Shown: one piece after another, positions 1-8,662 of the stretch
Layout: every line of letters begins with the position of its first letter
Numbering within the stretch: the first letter of the stretch is position 1
Source of the DNA: Campylobacterales bacterium
Lineage (GTDB): Bacteria > Campylobacterota > Campylobacteria > Campylobacterales > JACAEZ01
NCBI GenBank assembly: GCA_013388565.1
Contig: JACAEZ010000118.1
Location: forward strand, 1 to 12,624
DNA length: 12,624 bases
Direction: 5' to 3'
Notes under the pieces: generated by a model
Told to the model about the DNA's origin: nothing
What the model saw: only the letters and a program-made list of their open reading frames with translations
Database searches by the model: none
Position numbers and translations under genes: made by a program

Positions 1-662
1 ATTCTATGTTTGGTGGGCAAAATTTTCATGATTTTGCACATCAATCATATACAAATAATATGGATTTAGATGATTTATTACAACAAATTTTCGGCAATCG
101 TGGTGGGTCTAGATTTGATTTTGGTGGATTTGGTGGAGGTTTTGGAGATTTTGCATCTCAAAATTTAGATACAAATGTGAAATTGACAATACCATTTGAA
201 ACATCTATTATTGGTGGCAAACATCATGTTTCTATAAATAATGAAAGTTTTGATATTAAAATTCCTGAAGGTATTGGAACTGGTGAGACATTGAGAGTTA
301 GAGGAAAAGGAAAAAGTAGTGGTGGTAGAAGAGGGGATTTGTTAATTAAAATTGAAATAGCTCCAAATAGTGAATATGAAAGAGTTGGTGATGATTTAAT
401 AAAAACTTTCGATTTATCATTGAAAACCGCAATGTTTGGTGGTAAGTGTGATATAAATACTATTCATAAAGAGATTACTTTAAAAATTCCACAAAATACA
501 AAAAATGGTCAAAGATTTAGGGTTAAGGGGCTTGGTGTTTTAAATAGAAAAAGTCATATAAAAGGTGATTTATATCTTAAGGCTAATGTTATATTGCCAG
601 ATATAGAAAAACTTGACAGTGAGTTGGTAGAGCTTATGAGAAATAAATTAATGGAGATATAA
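1..662 (+). CDS. cbpA: CbpA/DnaJ-family co-chaperone, 3' part (5' end outside window)
   Basis: This is the C-terminal part of a type II (zinc-finger-less) Hsp40, a co-chaperone that delivers unfolded substrates to DnaK in the cytoplasm. The reading frame is open to the window edge, so the first visible Met (position 6) is internal and the N-terminal J domain lies upstream. Visible are a Gly/Phe-rich linker (RGGSRFDFGGFGGGFGDF at about residues 32-49 of the visible part) and then the two beta-rich substrate-binding domains, with typical motifs IPEGIGTGETLRVRGKG and GDLLIKIEI, and later LKIPQNTKNGQRFRVKGLG and GDLYLKANV. No CxxCxGxG repeats are present, which separates it from DnaJ proper. Its stop is one base before the hspR start, so the two form an operon, as in Campylobacter and Helicobacter. 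Regulation by HspR at an upstream operator is likely, but that site is outside the window. Confidence 0.92.
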   Translation, partial: SMFGGQNFHDFAHQSYTNNMDLDDLLQQIFGNRGGSRFDFGGFGGGFGDFASQNLDTNVKLTIPFETSIIGGKHHVSINNESFDIKIPEGIGTGETLRVRGKGKSSGGRRGDLLIKIEIAPNSEYERVGDDLIKTFDLSLKTAMFGGKCDINTIHKEITLKIPQNTKNGQRFRVKGLGVLNRKSHIKGDLYLKANVILPDIEKLDSELVELMRNKLMEI

Positions 663-663
663 G

Positions 664-1038
664 ATGTGTGGATATGATGAGCCAGTATATTTAATTAGTG
701 TTGTTGCTAAAATATTAAATATTCATCCTCAAACATTAAGACAATATGAAAGAGAAGGGTTGATTGCACCATCAAGAACACAAGGTAAAATGCGATTATA
801 TTCACAAAAAGATATAGATAAAATAAAAATGCTTTTACGATTGACTAGAGATTTGGGTGTCAATTTAGCTGGTGTTGATATTATTTTAAGATTGAAAGAT
901 AAAATAGAACACTTAGAAGATGAACTTTCTGAACTTAAAATAGAAATTGCAAAAATTAGTTCAAATGGCTCTGTACCTTTAAATAAATCAGTTGTTACAA
1001 AGAAAAATTCATACGAACTTATTATATTTCAAGATTAA
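664..1038 (+). CDS. hspR: HspR, MerR-family heat-shock repressor
   Basis: A 124-residue transcriptional repressor of chaperone genes. The N-terminal winged helix-turn-helix of the MerR family is clear: YLISVVAKILNIHPQTLRQY (residues 9-28) followed by EREGLIAPSRTQGKMRLYS. A dimerisation helix follows, with heptad-like KDKIEHLEDELSELKIEI near residues 78-95. There is no C-terminal ligand-binding domain, as expected for HspR. It starts one base after the cbpA stop with a good GGAG Shine-Dalgarno (653-656, 7-base spacing). Family knowledge: HspR binds inverted repeats (HAIR-like) upstream of its own operon and of groESL, often with DnaK or CbpA as a modulator; no HAIR-like site was noticed inside this window. 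The position directly behind cbpA favours HspR over other MerR regulators. A hairpin terminator begins immediately after the stop codon. Confidence 0.93.
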   Translation: MCGYDEPVYLISVVAKILNIHPQTLRQYEREGLIAPSRTQGKMRLYSQKDIDKIKMLLRLTRDLGVNLAGVDIILRLKDKIEHLEDELSELKIEIAKISSNGSVPLNKSVVTKKNSYELIIFQD

Positions 1039-1066
1039 AACCTTTCAATTAAGAAAGGTTCTTTTT
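1039..1066 (+). terminator. Rho-independent terminator after hspR, shared with the converging HIT gene
   Basis: An 8-bp perfect stem (AACCTTTC at 1039-1046, GAAAGGTT at 1053-1060) with a six-base loop is followed by CTTTTT. It starts directly after the hspR TAA. The minus-strand HIT gene ends inside the T-run, and reading the other way the hairpin is also followed by TTTT, so it probably works in both directions. Confidence 0.85.
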
Positions 1067-1421
1067 AAATACTTTTTTTAGGTTCACTATCAGCTAAATG
1101 ATCCCATCTCAGTTTTGAACCGCCTAAGATATGAAAATGTAAATGTAATACCTCTTGACCGCCATCTTCACCAACATTTGTTATCAGTCTATAACCATTT
1201 TCATCAAGTTTTAATTTTGCTACAACTTCATGAATAAATTTTGTCATTCCAGCCATAATTTCTGGTGTAACTTCGTTGAAACTTTTTATCTCAATTTTTG
1301 GTATAGCTAACACATGAATTGGGGCTTTAGGATTTATATCATGAAAAGCTAAAAAATCTTCATTTTCTAACACTTTATTGCATGGTAATTCACCTTTGAC
1401 TATTTTTAAGAAAATACTCAT
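1065..1421 (-). CDS. HIT-family (HINT-like) nucleotide-binding hydrolase
   Basis: A 118-residue histidine-triad protein. The signature is complete: HLHFHILGG with H93, H95 and H97, where the middle and last histidines belong to the catalytic triad of HINT purine-nucleoside phosphoramidases. Upstream family features are FLKIVKGELPCNKVLENEDF (residues 4-23), the FHDINPKAPIHVLAIPK segment (26-42) and NVGEDGGQEV before the triad. Length and motifs fit the HINT branch rather than GalT or FHIT. Known members cleave adenosine 5'-phosphoramidate or acyl/aminoacyl-adenylates; the physiological substrate in bacteria is unclear. The start ATG has an AGGG-type Shine-Dalgarno and an extended -10 element about 40 bases upstream. 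It is divergent from pheS, as I recall for C. jejuni, so a role near aminoacyl-adenylate metabolism is a possible but unproven inference. Confidence 0.92.
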   Translation of the reverse strand: MSIFLKIVKGELPCNKVLENEDFLAFHDINPKAPIHVLAIPKIEIKSFNEVTPEIMAGMTKFIHEVVAKLKLDENGYRLITNVGEDGGQEVLHLHFHILGGSKLRWDHLADSEPKKSI

Positions 1422-1460
1422 TTAACACCCTTTTTTTAATATTTTTGATATATGAAAATG

Positions 1461-1469
1461 ATTATATCA
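1461..1469 (-). promoter_or_regulatory. Extended -10 promoter element for the HIT gene
   Basis: On the minus strand this reads TGATATAAT, that is a TG-extended consensus -10 hexamer. The predicted transcript would begin near 1454, giving a leader of about 33 bases before the ATG at 1421. No convincing -35 hexamer is visible, which is common in Campylobacterota promoters. Confidence 0.6.
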
Positions 1470-1515
1470 CTGTTTTTGAAAAATAATTATTAAAAAATAG
1501 CTAAACTTATCTAAA

Positions 1516-1521
1516 TATAAT
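1516..1521 (+). promoter_or_regulatory. Candidate -10 element for the pheS-serA run
   Basis: A consensus TATAAT lies 42 bases before the pheS TTG start, predicting a start of transcription near 1528 and a leader of about 36 bases. The upstream sequence is A/T-rich without a clear -35 box. The rest of the 1422-1563 gap shows only AT-rich sequence and no leader-peptide ORF or attenuator that I can support. Confidence 0.55.
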
Positions 1522-1563
1522 AATCTTTAAACTAAAATTTCAAAAAAGCTAAAAAGGTTTCAT

Positions 1564-2556
1564 TTGAGAGAGTTCTTGATTGAGATTTATAATATAACTA
1601 ACTTGAAAAGTTTAGACGAGTTAAGAATCAAGGTTTTAGGTAAAAAGGGTGTTTTGACAAATGAGTTTGCAAAACTAAAAGATTTAAATGAAGATGAAAG
1701 AAAAAAAGTCGCAAAAGAACTAAATGAACTTAGAGATGAATTTTCTGAAAAATTAAATCTTAAAAAAGAGATATTAGAAAAAAAAGAGCAAGAGCAGTTA
1801 TTACAAAAAGATAAAATAGATGTAACACTGTTTTCAAAAAAGGTTGAATTAGGTGCAATTCATCCAGTTAATTATACATTAGATAGGATAGTTGAATATT
1901 TTGTAAATATGAACTTTTCTATACATACAGGACCTTTAATAGAAGATGACTTTCATAACTTTGAAGCATTAAACCTACCAAACTATCATCCTGCTAGAGA
2001 CATGCAAGATACATTTTACTTTAAAGATTCAAATTTATTAAGAACACATACTTCCCCTGTTCAAATTAGAACTATGTTAAAGCAAAAACCACCAATTAGA
2101 ATGATAAGTCCAGGTGCTGTTTTTAGAAGAGATTTTGATTTAACACATACGCCTATGTTTCATCAAGTTGAAGCTTTAGTTGTTGAAGAGGGTGATAAAG
2201 TATCTTTTGCTAATTTAAAATATATATTAGAAAACTTTTTAACATATATGTTTGGTGATGTAAAAGTTAGATTTAGACCAAGTTTTTTCCCTTTTACAGA
2301 ACCTTCAGCGGAAGTTGATATTAGTTGTATTTTTTGTAATGGAGATGGTTGTAGAGTCTGCTCTCATACTGGTTGGTTGGAAGTATTAGGGTGTGGGTTG
2401 GTTGATGAAAATGTATTTAAAGCAGTTGGATATAAAAATGTAAGTGGTTATGCTTTTGGGCTTGGTGTTGAAAGATTTGCAATGTTAATACATAAAATTT
2501 CAGATTTAAGAAGCCTTTTTGAGAGTGATTTAAGGTTATTGGAGCAATTTAAATGA
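1564..2556 (+). CDS. pheS: Phenylalanine-tRNA ligase alpha subunit
   Basis: Catalytic subunit of the (alpha-beta)2 class II synthetase that charges tRNA-Phe with phenylalanine. The 330 residues match the usual length. An N-terminal coiled-coil tRNA-binding arm (about 1-85) precedes the catalytic core: motif 1 region near 96-123, [10 protein letters not shown] (161-170), motif 2 with R188 and R189 (GAVFRRDFD), the TEPSAEVD block (245-252), and motif 3 [10 protein letters not shown] (299-308). Residues C255, C258, C263 and C266 form a CxxC-x4-CxxC cluster, a probable zinc site known from many bacterial PheS proteins but absent in E. coli. The start is TTG at 1564, chosen because AAGG at 1554-1557 sits six bases before it and [10 protein letters not shown] aligns with the expected N-terminus. 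Its last codon overlaps the pheT start (ATGA). Confidence 0.97.
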   Translation: MREFLIEIYNITNLKSLDELRIKVLGKKGVLTNEFAKLKDLNEDERKKVAKELNELRDEFSEKLNLKKEILEKKEQEQLLQKDKIDVTLFSKKVELGAIHPVNYTLDRIVEYFVNMNFSIHTGPLIEDDFHNFEALNLPNYHPARDMQDTFYFKDSNLLRTHTSPVQIRTMLKQKPPIRMISPGAVFRRDFDLTHTPMFHQVEALVVEEGDKVSFANLKYILENFLTYMFGDVKVRFRPSFFPFTEPSAEVDISCIFCNGDGCRVCSHTGWLEVLGCGLVDENVFKAVGYKNVSGYAFGLGVERFAMLIHKISDLRSLFESDLRLLEQFK

Positions 2557-4907
2557 TTATTACAAAAAGTTGGTTAAGTGAATTTTTGTCTATAGAGGAT
2601 ATTGGTGTTGATAATTTATGTTTGGCATTTAATAAAATTGGTTTAGAAGTAGATAGAAATATTAAAATTAAAGCACCAGATGGTGTTGTTATAGGTAAAA
2701 TTTTAGAGTGTGATAAGCATCCAAATGCGGATAAATTATCTGTTTGTAAAGTTGATATAGGAAGTGAAATTTTACAAATTGTTTGCGGTGCTAAAAATGT
2801 ATCAATAAATCAATATGTGGCAATTGCAACTATAGGTACACTTTTACCAAATGGTTTAGAGATAAAACCTGTAAAATTGAGAGATGTTGATAGTAGTGGA
2901 ATGATATGTTCTTTAGAAGAGCTTGGATTTAATAAAATAGAAGATGGAATAGCTGTACTTGATAATTCAATTGGAAATTTGATTGTTGGAAAATCGTTAA
3001 ATGATTATAATCTATTTAATGATGATTTAATAGAAATAGAATTAACCGCAAACAGAGGCGATTGTCTAAGTATATATGGTATAGCAAGAGAGTTGAGTTC
3101 GTATTTTAATATACAATTAAAGCCATTAGTTTCATATGAAGAAGATGAAAATAATCTAGGAATAGGAAGAGTTTTAACAGTATCTCATGTAGGTGATATT
3201 GATTCTTCTTTAATATATAAAATTATAAATTTTAAAAATTATAATATACCTTTTGTTATGAAATTTAGAATAAGTCAAATTGGTTTTGAAAAAATTTCTC
3301 AAGCACAAACTTTAATTAATTATGTGACACATTCAACTGGTGTTATAATACGTGGATATAAGTTTGATGAAATTCAAAATAATTCAAAAGTTTTATTAAA
3401 AATATCAAAAAATGAGAGTGGAGTTGATTCGATTTACTATAAAGATGAATTAATTTCTATGATAGGTTTAAATCAACTTAAAAATTATAAATGTAGTGAT
3501 TTAAACAATTCATTAATAGTATTTGAAATGAGTTACATAAATCCAGAATTTGTTTCTAAAAAAAGATTTGATTACAAAATAGAAAGTGATGAAATTTTTT
3601 ATAGAACTTCAAGAGGTAGTGAACCTGAATTAAAAATAGGACTTGATTTTTTATGCAATAGCTTAAAATCTATAGAAGGTGTAGAGATTTATGGTGGTAC
3701 TTGCGAATTAAGTCGAGAGATGGAAAGTAGTACAGCTCTTGGTGTTTCATTATCAAAAATAAATAAAATAATTGGTTTTGAAATAGAAAAATTGAGAGTA
3801 GTGTCTATTTTGCAATCATTACAATTTAAAGTAACGATACATTCTGATGATGATAGTTTGATTATTGGTGTTCCAAAATATAGACATGATTTGAAAAATA
3901 TTCAAGATATAGTTGAAGAGATATATAGAATTTACGGTGTTGATAATATTAAATCTTCACCTATAGAGTTAATAGAAAAGAATAAAATAGATAGTAGTTA
4001 TTTAGAGTATAAAAAATTAAAAAACATTAGATATAAAGCGATTGGTATTGGTTTTTATGAAACAATTACATATCTATTTTCATCAAAAGAGTTATTAAAA
4101 AAATATCAATGTGATACAATAGATGATAAATTAGATTTGATAAATCCAATTACACATGAGTTAAATACTCTTAGAAGTACATTAATTTTAAATTTAATTG
4201 AAGCTGTAAGCAAAAATATTAAATTAAATAAAAAAAGTGTAAAATTTTTTGAAATAGGTTCTGTATATAATTCATGCAGAGAAGAGATGAAAAAAATTGC
4301 ATTTATATATTCTGGTTTTGAAGAAGATGTCTCTATAATAAATAATGGTAAGCCTGAAAGTATCTCGTTTTATGATTTTGCAGATAAAATACAATCTGTA
4401 ATAGGTAAATTTGAACTAAGAGAAAAACATGATATGGAGAATAGTTTTATTCATCCTTATCAAAGTGCTGATATTATTGTAAATGGTAAACATATTGGAT
4501 ATATTTCAAAATTAAATATTTTTGTACAAAATGATTTTGAATTGCCGCAAACATTTATCGCTGAAATTTCATTAGACAATATTCATGATGATATTAAAAT
4601 TACTAAAAATTTTTCAATCTACCAAGCAAACGATAGAGATTTGAGCTTTTTGATAGATAGTAGTATGAACTATTTACAAATCAAAAATGAAATTGAAAGT
4701 TTGATTGATAACGGTTTAGTTGATAATATCAAAGAGTTTTACCCTATAGATATATTTAAAATTGATAATTTAAAAAATCAAATAAGTATTACAATCAGAT
4801 TTGTATTGCAGTCAAATAGTAAAACATTAGATGATGAAGAGATTAATTCAAATTTAAATATTATCGTTAAAAAACTTGAAGAAAAATTTTCTATTGGATT
4901 GAGATGA
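2553..4907 (+). CDS. pheT: Phenylalanine-tRNA ligase beta subunit
   Basis: Beta subunit (784 residues, near the usual ~790) of PheRS. Domains in order: N-terminal B1 and the EMAP/OB-type tRNA-binding domain (about 43-150, with [15 protein letters not shown] and VCGAKNV), [19 protein letters not shown] (164-182), the B3/B4 editing domain (about 212-375), B5 (about 395-462, with [11 protein letters not shown]), the pseudo-catalytic core (about 480-680), and the C-terminal ferredoxin-like anticodon-binding domain (about 686-784). The B3/B4 region is odd: the usual GQPxHxFD motif reads [10 protein letters not shown] (263-272) with no histidine, and the GVMGG loop is replaced near 302-308, although a glutamate equivalent to the conserved editing-pocket Glu remains at E325. 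Tyr-tRNA-Phe editing may therefore be weak or absent. It overlaps pheS and aroA by ATGA at both ends; GGAG at 2541-2544 is its Shine-Dalgarno. Confidence 0.97.
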   Translation: MIITKSWLSEFLSIEDIGVDNLCLAFNKIGLEVDRNIKIKAPDGVVIGKILECDKHPNADKLSVCKVDIGSEILQIVCGAKNVSINQYVAIATIGTLLPNGLEIKPVKLRDVDSSGMICSLEELGFNKIEDGIAVLDNSIGNLIVGKSLNDYNLFNDDLIEIELTANRGDCLSIYGIARELSSYFNIQLKPLVSYEEDENNLGIGRVLTVSHVGDIDSSLIYKIINFKNYNIPFVMKFRISQIGFEKISQAQTLINYVTHSTGVIIRGYKFDEIQNNSKVLLKISKNESGVDSIYYKDELISMIGLNQLKNYKCSDLNNSLIVFEMSYINPEFVSKKRFDYKIESDEIFYRTSRGSEPELKIGLDFLCNSLKSIEGVEIYGGTCELSREMESSTALGVSLSKINKIIGFEIEKLRVVSILQSLQFKVTIHSDDDSLIIGVPKYRHDLKNIQDIVEEIYRIYGVDNIKSSPIELIEKNKIDSSYLEYKKLKNIRYKAIGIGFYETITYLFSSKELLKKYQCDTIDDKLDLINPITHELNTLRSTLILNLIEAVSKNIKLNKKSVKFFEIGSVYNSCREEMKKIAFIYSGFEEDVSIINNGKPESISFYDFADKIQSVIGKFELREKHDMENSFIHPYQSADIIVNGKHIGYISKLNIFVQNDFELPQTFIAEISLDNIHDDIKITKNFSIYQANDRDLSFLIDSSMNYLQIKNEIESLIDNGLVDNIKEFYPIDIFKIDNLKNQISITIRFVLQSNSKTLDDEEINSNLNIIVKKLEEKFSIGLR

Positions 4908-6181
4908 AAAGTGTAAAAATTTATAAACAAGAAAAATCAATTGAACTTCAAATAGATACAATTGCACCTGATAAATCAATTTCTCACAGATGTGCCATGT
5001 TTTCTATTTTATCTGATAAGCCTTCTATAATCAAAAACTTTTTAAGAGCTGAAGATACATTAAATAGTTTAAAAATAGTTTCTCAACTTGGAGCAACTAT
5101 AGACGATTGTAAAGAGTATATAAAAATCACTCCTCCAAAGGTTATTACAGAGCCTAATGATGTATTAGATTGTGGTAACTCTGGAACATCTATGAGATTG
5201 TTTTGCGGTTTGTTATCTTCTATGAGTGGTTTTTTTGTTTTAAGCGGTGACAAGTATTTGAGAAAAAGACCTATGAAAAGAGTTGTTGAACCTTTAAAAA
5301 GTATTGGAGCTATAATTGATGGACGAGATAATTCTAATTTAGCTCCACTTGCAATTAGAGGTGCAAAATTAAAAAGTTTTGATTACTATAGCAATATCTC
5401 ATCTGCACAAGTCAAAAGTGCTCTCATATTAGCTGGGTTAAATAGTGATGAGTCTAGTTATTTTAGTGAAATTGAGTTAAGTAGAGACCATACAGAAAGA
5501 ATGCTAAATGGTATGGGTGCAAAATTAGAAATAACAGATAAGATAAAAATTAATCCTATTCAAGGTAGTTTAAATCCACTTGAATTAACAGTTCCTAGTG
5601 ATCCATCAAGTGCATTTTTCTTTGCAGTTGCTGCTGTAATATCAAAAAATTTAACAGTTGTTTTGAAAAATTTAACACTAAATCCTACTAGAATAGAAGC
5701 TTTTAAAGTACTTGAAAAAATGGGTGCTAGTATTACATATAATTTACACTCAAACCAATATGAACCAATAGGTGATATTATCGTTAAATCTTCATCATTA
5801 AATGGTGTTGAAGTTAGCCAAAATATCTCTTGGCTTATAGATGAGATACCAGCACTTAGTATTGCTATGGCTATGGCTAAAGGTAGAAGTGTAGTTAAAA
5901 ATGCTAAAGAGCTTAGAGTAAAAGAGAGCGATAGAATAAAAACAGTGGTTGATAATTTGAAACTATGTGGAGTTGATGTTATTGAATTAGATGATGGATT
6001 TGAAATAATAGGTTCTACAATCAAAAAAGCTACAATAAATAGTTTTGGTGACCACAGAATAGCTATGAGTTTTGCTATTGCTGGAATTTGTGATGGTATG
6101 AATATTGATGATGTAGAGTGTATAAATACATCTTTTCCAAACTTTTTTGATATATTATCAAATATAACAAGGATTGAATAG
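4904..6181 (+). CDS. aroA: 3-phosphoshikimate 1-carboxyvinyltransferase (EPSP synthase)
   Basis: Condenses shikimate-3-phosphate with phosphoenolpyruvate to make EPSP, the sixth shikimate-pathway step toward chorismate and aromatic amino acids. The 425 residues carry the full active-site set: DKSISHR (K24, S25, R29), CGNSGTSMR (90-98), RKRPMKR (120-126), SSAQVKSA (166-173), SRDHTE (193-198), NPTR (260-263), DEIPAL (313-318; D313 is the usual catalytic aspartate, E341 follows), VKESDR (339-344) and FGDHRIAMS (381-389). The motifs SAQxK, RxHTE and NxTR are those used to define class II (glyphosate-tolerant) enzymes, but the GDKS motif reads PDKS, so class is uncertain. The start overlaps the pheT stop by ATGA, implying translational coupling. 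A Phe-precursor enzyme beside PheRS is a sensible pairing. Confidence 0.97.
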   Translation: MKSVKIYKQEKSIELQIDTIAPDKSISHRCAMFSILSDKPSIIKNFLRAEDTLNSLKIVSQLGATIDDCKEYIKITPPKVITEPNDVLDCGNSGTSMRLFCGLLSSMSGFFVLSGDKYLRKRPMKRVVEPLKSIGAIIDGRDNSNLAPLAIRGAKLKSFDYYSNISSAQVKSALILAGLNSDESSYFSEIELSRDHTERMLNGMGAKLEITDKIKINPIQGSLNPLELTVPSDPSSAFFFAVAAVISKNLTVVLKNLTLNPTRIEAFKVLEKMGASITYNLHSNQYEPIGDIIVKSSSLNGVEVSQNISWLIDEIPALSIAMAMAKGRSVVKNAKELRVKESDRIKTVVDNLKLCGVDVIELDDGFEIIGSTIKKATINSFGDHRIAMSFAIAGICDGMNIDDVECINTSFPNFFDILSNITRIE

Positions 6182-7012
6182 TTGCAAATAGTATTGGCAA
6201 ATAATTATGGTTTTTGTTTCGGTGTTAAAAGAGCTATAAATTTGGCAGAAGCCAATCCAAACTCTTTGACACTTGGTCCTTTAATACATAACTATAAAGA
6301 AATCAATAGATTGTCAAAAAATTATTATGTAAATGTATCTGATGATATAAACAGTTTAGACTTTAACAAACCAGTTATTATAAGAACTCATGGAATTCCA
6401 AAAGATGATTTAAAATTACTTCAAGATAAAAATGCAAATATAATAGATGCTACTTGTCCATTTGTTACAAAACCTCAACTAATTTGCGAAGATATGTCAA
6501 AAAATGGTTATCAAATCATTATTTTTGGTGATAAAGAACATCCAGAAGTTAAAGGTGTTATAAGTTATTGTGTAAATACACCAATTGTTATATTATCTGT
6601 AGAAGAGCTATATGATAAAAATTTATCTAATAAAATTGCATTAGTCTCTCAAACAACAAGAAAAATATCTGAATATAAAAAAATAGTATCCTATTTAATT
6701 GAAAAAGCAAAAGAGTTAAGAGTGTTTAATACTATATGTAATGCGACATTTGAAAACCAAGAATCTGCTAAAAAATTATCACAAGAGGTTGATATAATGT
6801 TAATTATTGGTGGTAAAAATTCTTCTAATACAAAACAATTATTAACAATATGTAAAGAAAATTGTGCAGATAGTTATTTAATAGAAGATGAATATGATTT
6901 AGATTCTAACTGGTTAATTGGTAAGAATAGATGTGGAATTACTGCTGGTGCTTCTACACCTGATTGGATAATAGATAATGTTATTAAAAAACTACAAACT
7001 TTAAAAGGATAA
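6182..7012 (+). CDS. ispH: 4-hydroxy-3-methylbut-2-enyl diphosphate reductase
   Basis: Last enzyme of the methylerythritol phosphate pathway; it reduces HMBPP to IPP and DMAPP through a [4Fe-4S] cluster. The three cluster cysteines are C12 (NYGFCFGVKRAI), C92 (DATCPFV) and C186 (NTICNATF). Substrate-binding and catalytic residues are H36 (GPLIHN), H70 (RTHGI), H120 and E122 (HPEVKG), T159 (SQTT), the GKNSSNT loop (211-217) and GASTP (256-260). The 276-residue length is typical for the Campylobacterota form. The start is TTG at 6182, directly after the aroA TAG with no gap; AAGGA at 6169-6173 with eight-base spacing and the family N-terminus (residues 4-12 precede the first Cys as expected) support it over any later start. 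It is followed four bases later by rpsA. Confidence 0.97.
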   Translation: MQIVLANNYGFCFGVKRAINLAEANPNSLTLGPLIHNYKEINRLSKNYYVNVSDDINSLDFNKPVIIRTHGIPKDDLKLLQDKNANIIDATCPFVTKPQLICEDMSKNGYQIIIFGDKEHPEVKGVISYCVNTPIVILSVEELYDKNLSNKIALVSQTTRKISEYKKIVSYLIEKAKELRVFNTICNATFENQESAKKLSQEVDIMLIIGGKNSSNTKQLLTICKENCADSYLIEDEYDLDSNWLIGKNRCGITAGASTPDWIIDNVIKKLQTLKG

Positions 7013-7016
7013 TAAT

Positions 7017-8657
7017 ATGGATTTAGAAAACAAAAAAATAGAGAGCATTGAAGAGGAAAACTTTGAGTTGATGCTAGAAGACTCGTATAAAAGAGCTGCT
7101 AGTGTATTGGTTGATGGTGTTATAGTAGGGTTTAAAGATGGGTATGCCTTAGTTGATATAGGTAGAAAAGTTGAAGCATTATTAAACTTAGAAGAGATAA
7201 AAAGTGCAGATGATTTAAAATACAATATGGGAGATAGAATTACTGTTTTGGTTGTAGGTTCAAAGGAGTCCAGACCATTAGTCTCTTTTAAAAAAGCTAT
7301 TAGAAAAAAAGCTACTGATGAATTTTTAACTAAATATACAGAAAATGAAGATTTAATTATTGATGGTAAAATAGTTGAAAAGAACAAAGGTGGTTATATA
7401 GTTATTGATAATAACAATATAGAGTATTTTTTACCAAAATCACAAGCTATGTTTAAAGATGAAAATGTAATAGGAAAATTTGTTAAGGGATTAATATTAA
7501 AAGTTGATAAAGATAACTCTTCAATTGTAATTTCAAGAAAAAAATTGATAGAAAATGACAAAAAAAAGAAAAGAAAAATAATCAAAGATATGATAGATAG
7601 CAATAATATATTAGAAGGAACAGTGAAGAAAATTACCAGTTTTGGTATGTTTGTAGATGTTAATGGGGTTGAAGGATTGGTTCATTATAGCGAGATAAGT
7701 TACAAAGGTCCTGTAAATCCTGCAAAATATTATAGTGAGGGTGATAAAGTACCTGTTAAAGCTTTAGAATATAATAAAGATAAAAAATATTTAGCATTAT
7801 CAATTAAAGCAACTATTCCAAACCCATGGGAAGAGATAAAAGATGAGTTAGAAGTTGGTGATGTTATAAAAGTAACTGTTAGTAATATAGAACCGTATGG
7901 AGCTTTTGTTGATTTAGGCAATGATATAGAAGCATTTTTACATGTTTCTGAAATTAGTTGGGATAAAAGACCTAAACATCCAAAAGATTATTTGACAGTT
8001 GGTGAAGTATTAGATGTTGAAGTTATTGAAATAGATATTGAGAAGAAAAAATTAAGAGTATCTTTAAAAAATTTATTACAAAAGCCATTTGAAGAGTTTG
8101 AAAAAAAATATAAAGTGGGTGATATTTCAAAAGGTGTCGTTACATCTATAACAGATTTTGGTGCATTTGTAAAAATAGATACAATAGAAGGTTTGTTGCA
8201 TAATGAAGATGCTTCATGGAACAAAAATGAAAAATGCAAAGATATATTTAAAGAAGGTGATGAAATAGATATAAAAATTGTCTCTATTGATGGTGAAAAT
8301 GAAAAAGTTTCATTAACAAGAAAAGAGTTGTTTGATTCACCTATTAAACAATTTGAAAAAAGTCATAAAATAAATGATGCAATTCATGTAAAAGTAAAAG
8401 ACAAAAAAGAGTTTGGTATTTTTGTTGAATTAAATGAACATATAGATGGTTTAATTAGAACTGAGGATTTACATCCGTACGAGATAGATAAGCTTGAAAT
8501 AGGTCAGCAATTAGAAGCTATTATAACTCAAATTGATAGTGATAAAAACAGAATTAGATTATCTGTTAGAAGGTTGAGTGGAAAAAAAGAGAAAGAGACA
8601 CTAGAGTCTATTAATGATAATAGTAAAATTACACTTGGAGATATAGTTAAAAATTGA
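7017..8657 (+). CDS. rpsA: 30S ribosomal protein S1
   Basis: Ribosomal protein S1, which captures mRNA and unfolds it for initiation on the 30S subunit. The 546 residues contain six S1 (OB-fold) repeats at about 27-92, 112-175, 196-264, 280-350, 366-435 and 451-519; repeats 3 and 4 are the most canonical (SFGMFVDVNGVEGLVHYSEI and PYGAFVDLGNDIEAFLHVSE). The N-terminal ENFELMLEDSY resembles the short helix by which E. coli S1 docks on S2. A lysine-rich segment (KKKKRK, 182-187) separates repeats 2 and 3, the usual boundary between ribosome-binding and RNA-binding halves. A strong AAAAGGA Shine-Dalgarno (7003-7009) overlaps the end of ispH. Adjacency of ispH and rpsA recurs in several bacterial groups, and the two are fused in some clostridia. 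Confidence 0.96.
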   Translation: MDLENKKIESIEEENFELMLEDSYKRAASVLVDGVIVGFKDGYALVDIGRKVEALLNLEEIKSADDLKYNMGDRITVLVVGSKESRPLVSFKKAIRKKATDEFLTKYTENEDLIIDGKIVEKNKGGYIVIDNNNIEYFLPKSQAMFKDENVIGKFVKGLILKVDKDNSSIVISRKKLIENDKKKKRKIIKDMIDSNNILEGTVKKITSFGMFVDVNGVEGLVHYSEISYKGPVNPAKYYSEGDKVPVKALEYNKDKKYLALSIKATIPNPWEEIKDELEVGDVIKVTVSNIEPYGAFVDLGNDIEAFLHVSEISWDKRPKHPKDYLTVGEVLDVEVIEIDIEKKKLRVSLKNLLQKPFEEFEKKYKVGDISKGVVTSITDFGAFVKIDTIEGLLHNEDASWNKNEKCKDIFKEGDEIDIKIVSIDGENEKVSLTRKELFDSPIKQFEKSHKINDAIHVKVKDKKEFGIFVELNEHIDGLIRTEDLHPYEIDKLEIGQQLEAIITQIDSDKNRIRLSVRRLSGKKEKETLESINDNSKITLGDIVKN

Positions 8658-8662
8658 TTTAA

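Noticed and set aside
1422..1563. Possible Phe attenuator or T-box leader before pheS.
   Set aside because: The predicted leader is only about 36 bases, with no Phe-rich leader peptide and no terminator/antiterminator pair visible.
5560..6024. Open frame of 154 codons on the minus strand inside aroA.
   Set aside because: It is antisense to the conserved catalytic part of aroA; Ser/Leu/Ile-rich composition is what the complement of an AT-rich gene gives, and no Shine-Dalgarno or family resemblance is seen.
7001..8239. Several minus-strand open frames across rpsA (7001-7387, 7394-7603, 7730-7921, 7988-8239).
   Set aside because: All lie antisense to well-formed S1 repeats and have the Ser/Phe/Ile-rich composition of shadow frames.
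7017..8657. Repeated segments inside the gene, which could suggest a tandem DNA repeat.
   Set aside because: The repeats are diverged protein-level S1 domains, not nucleotide repeats.
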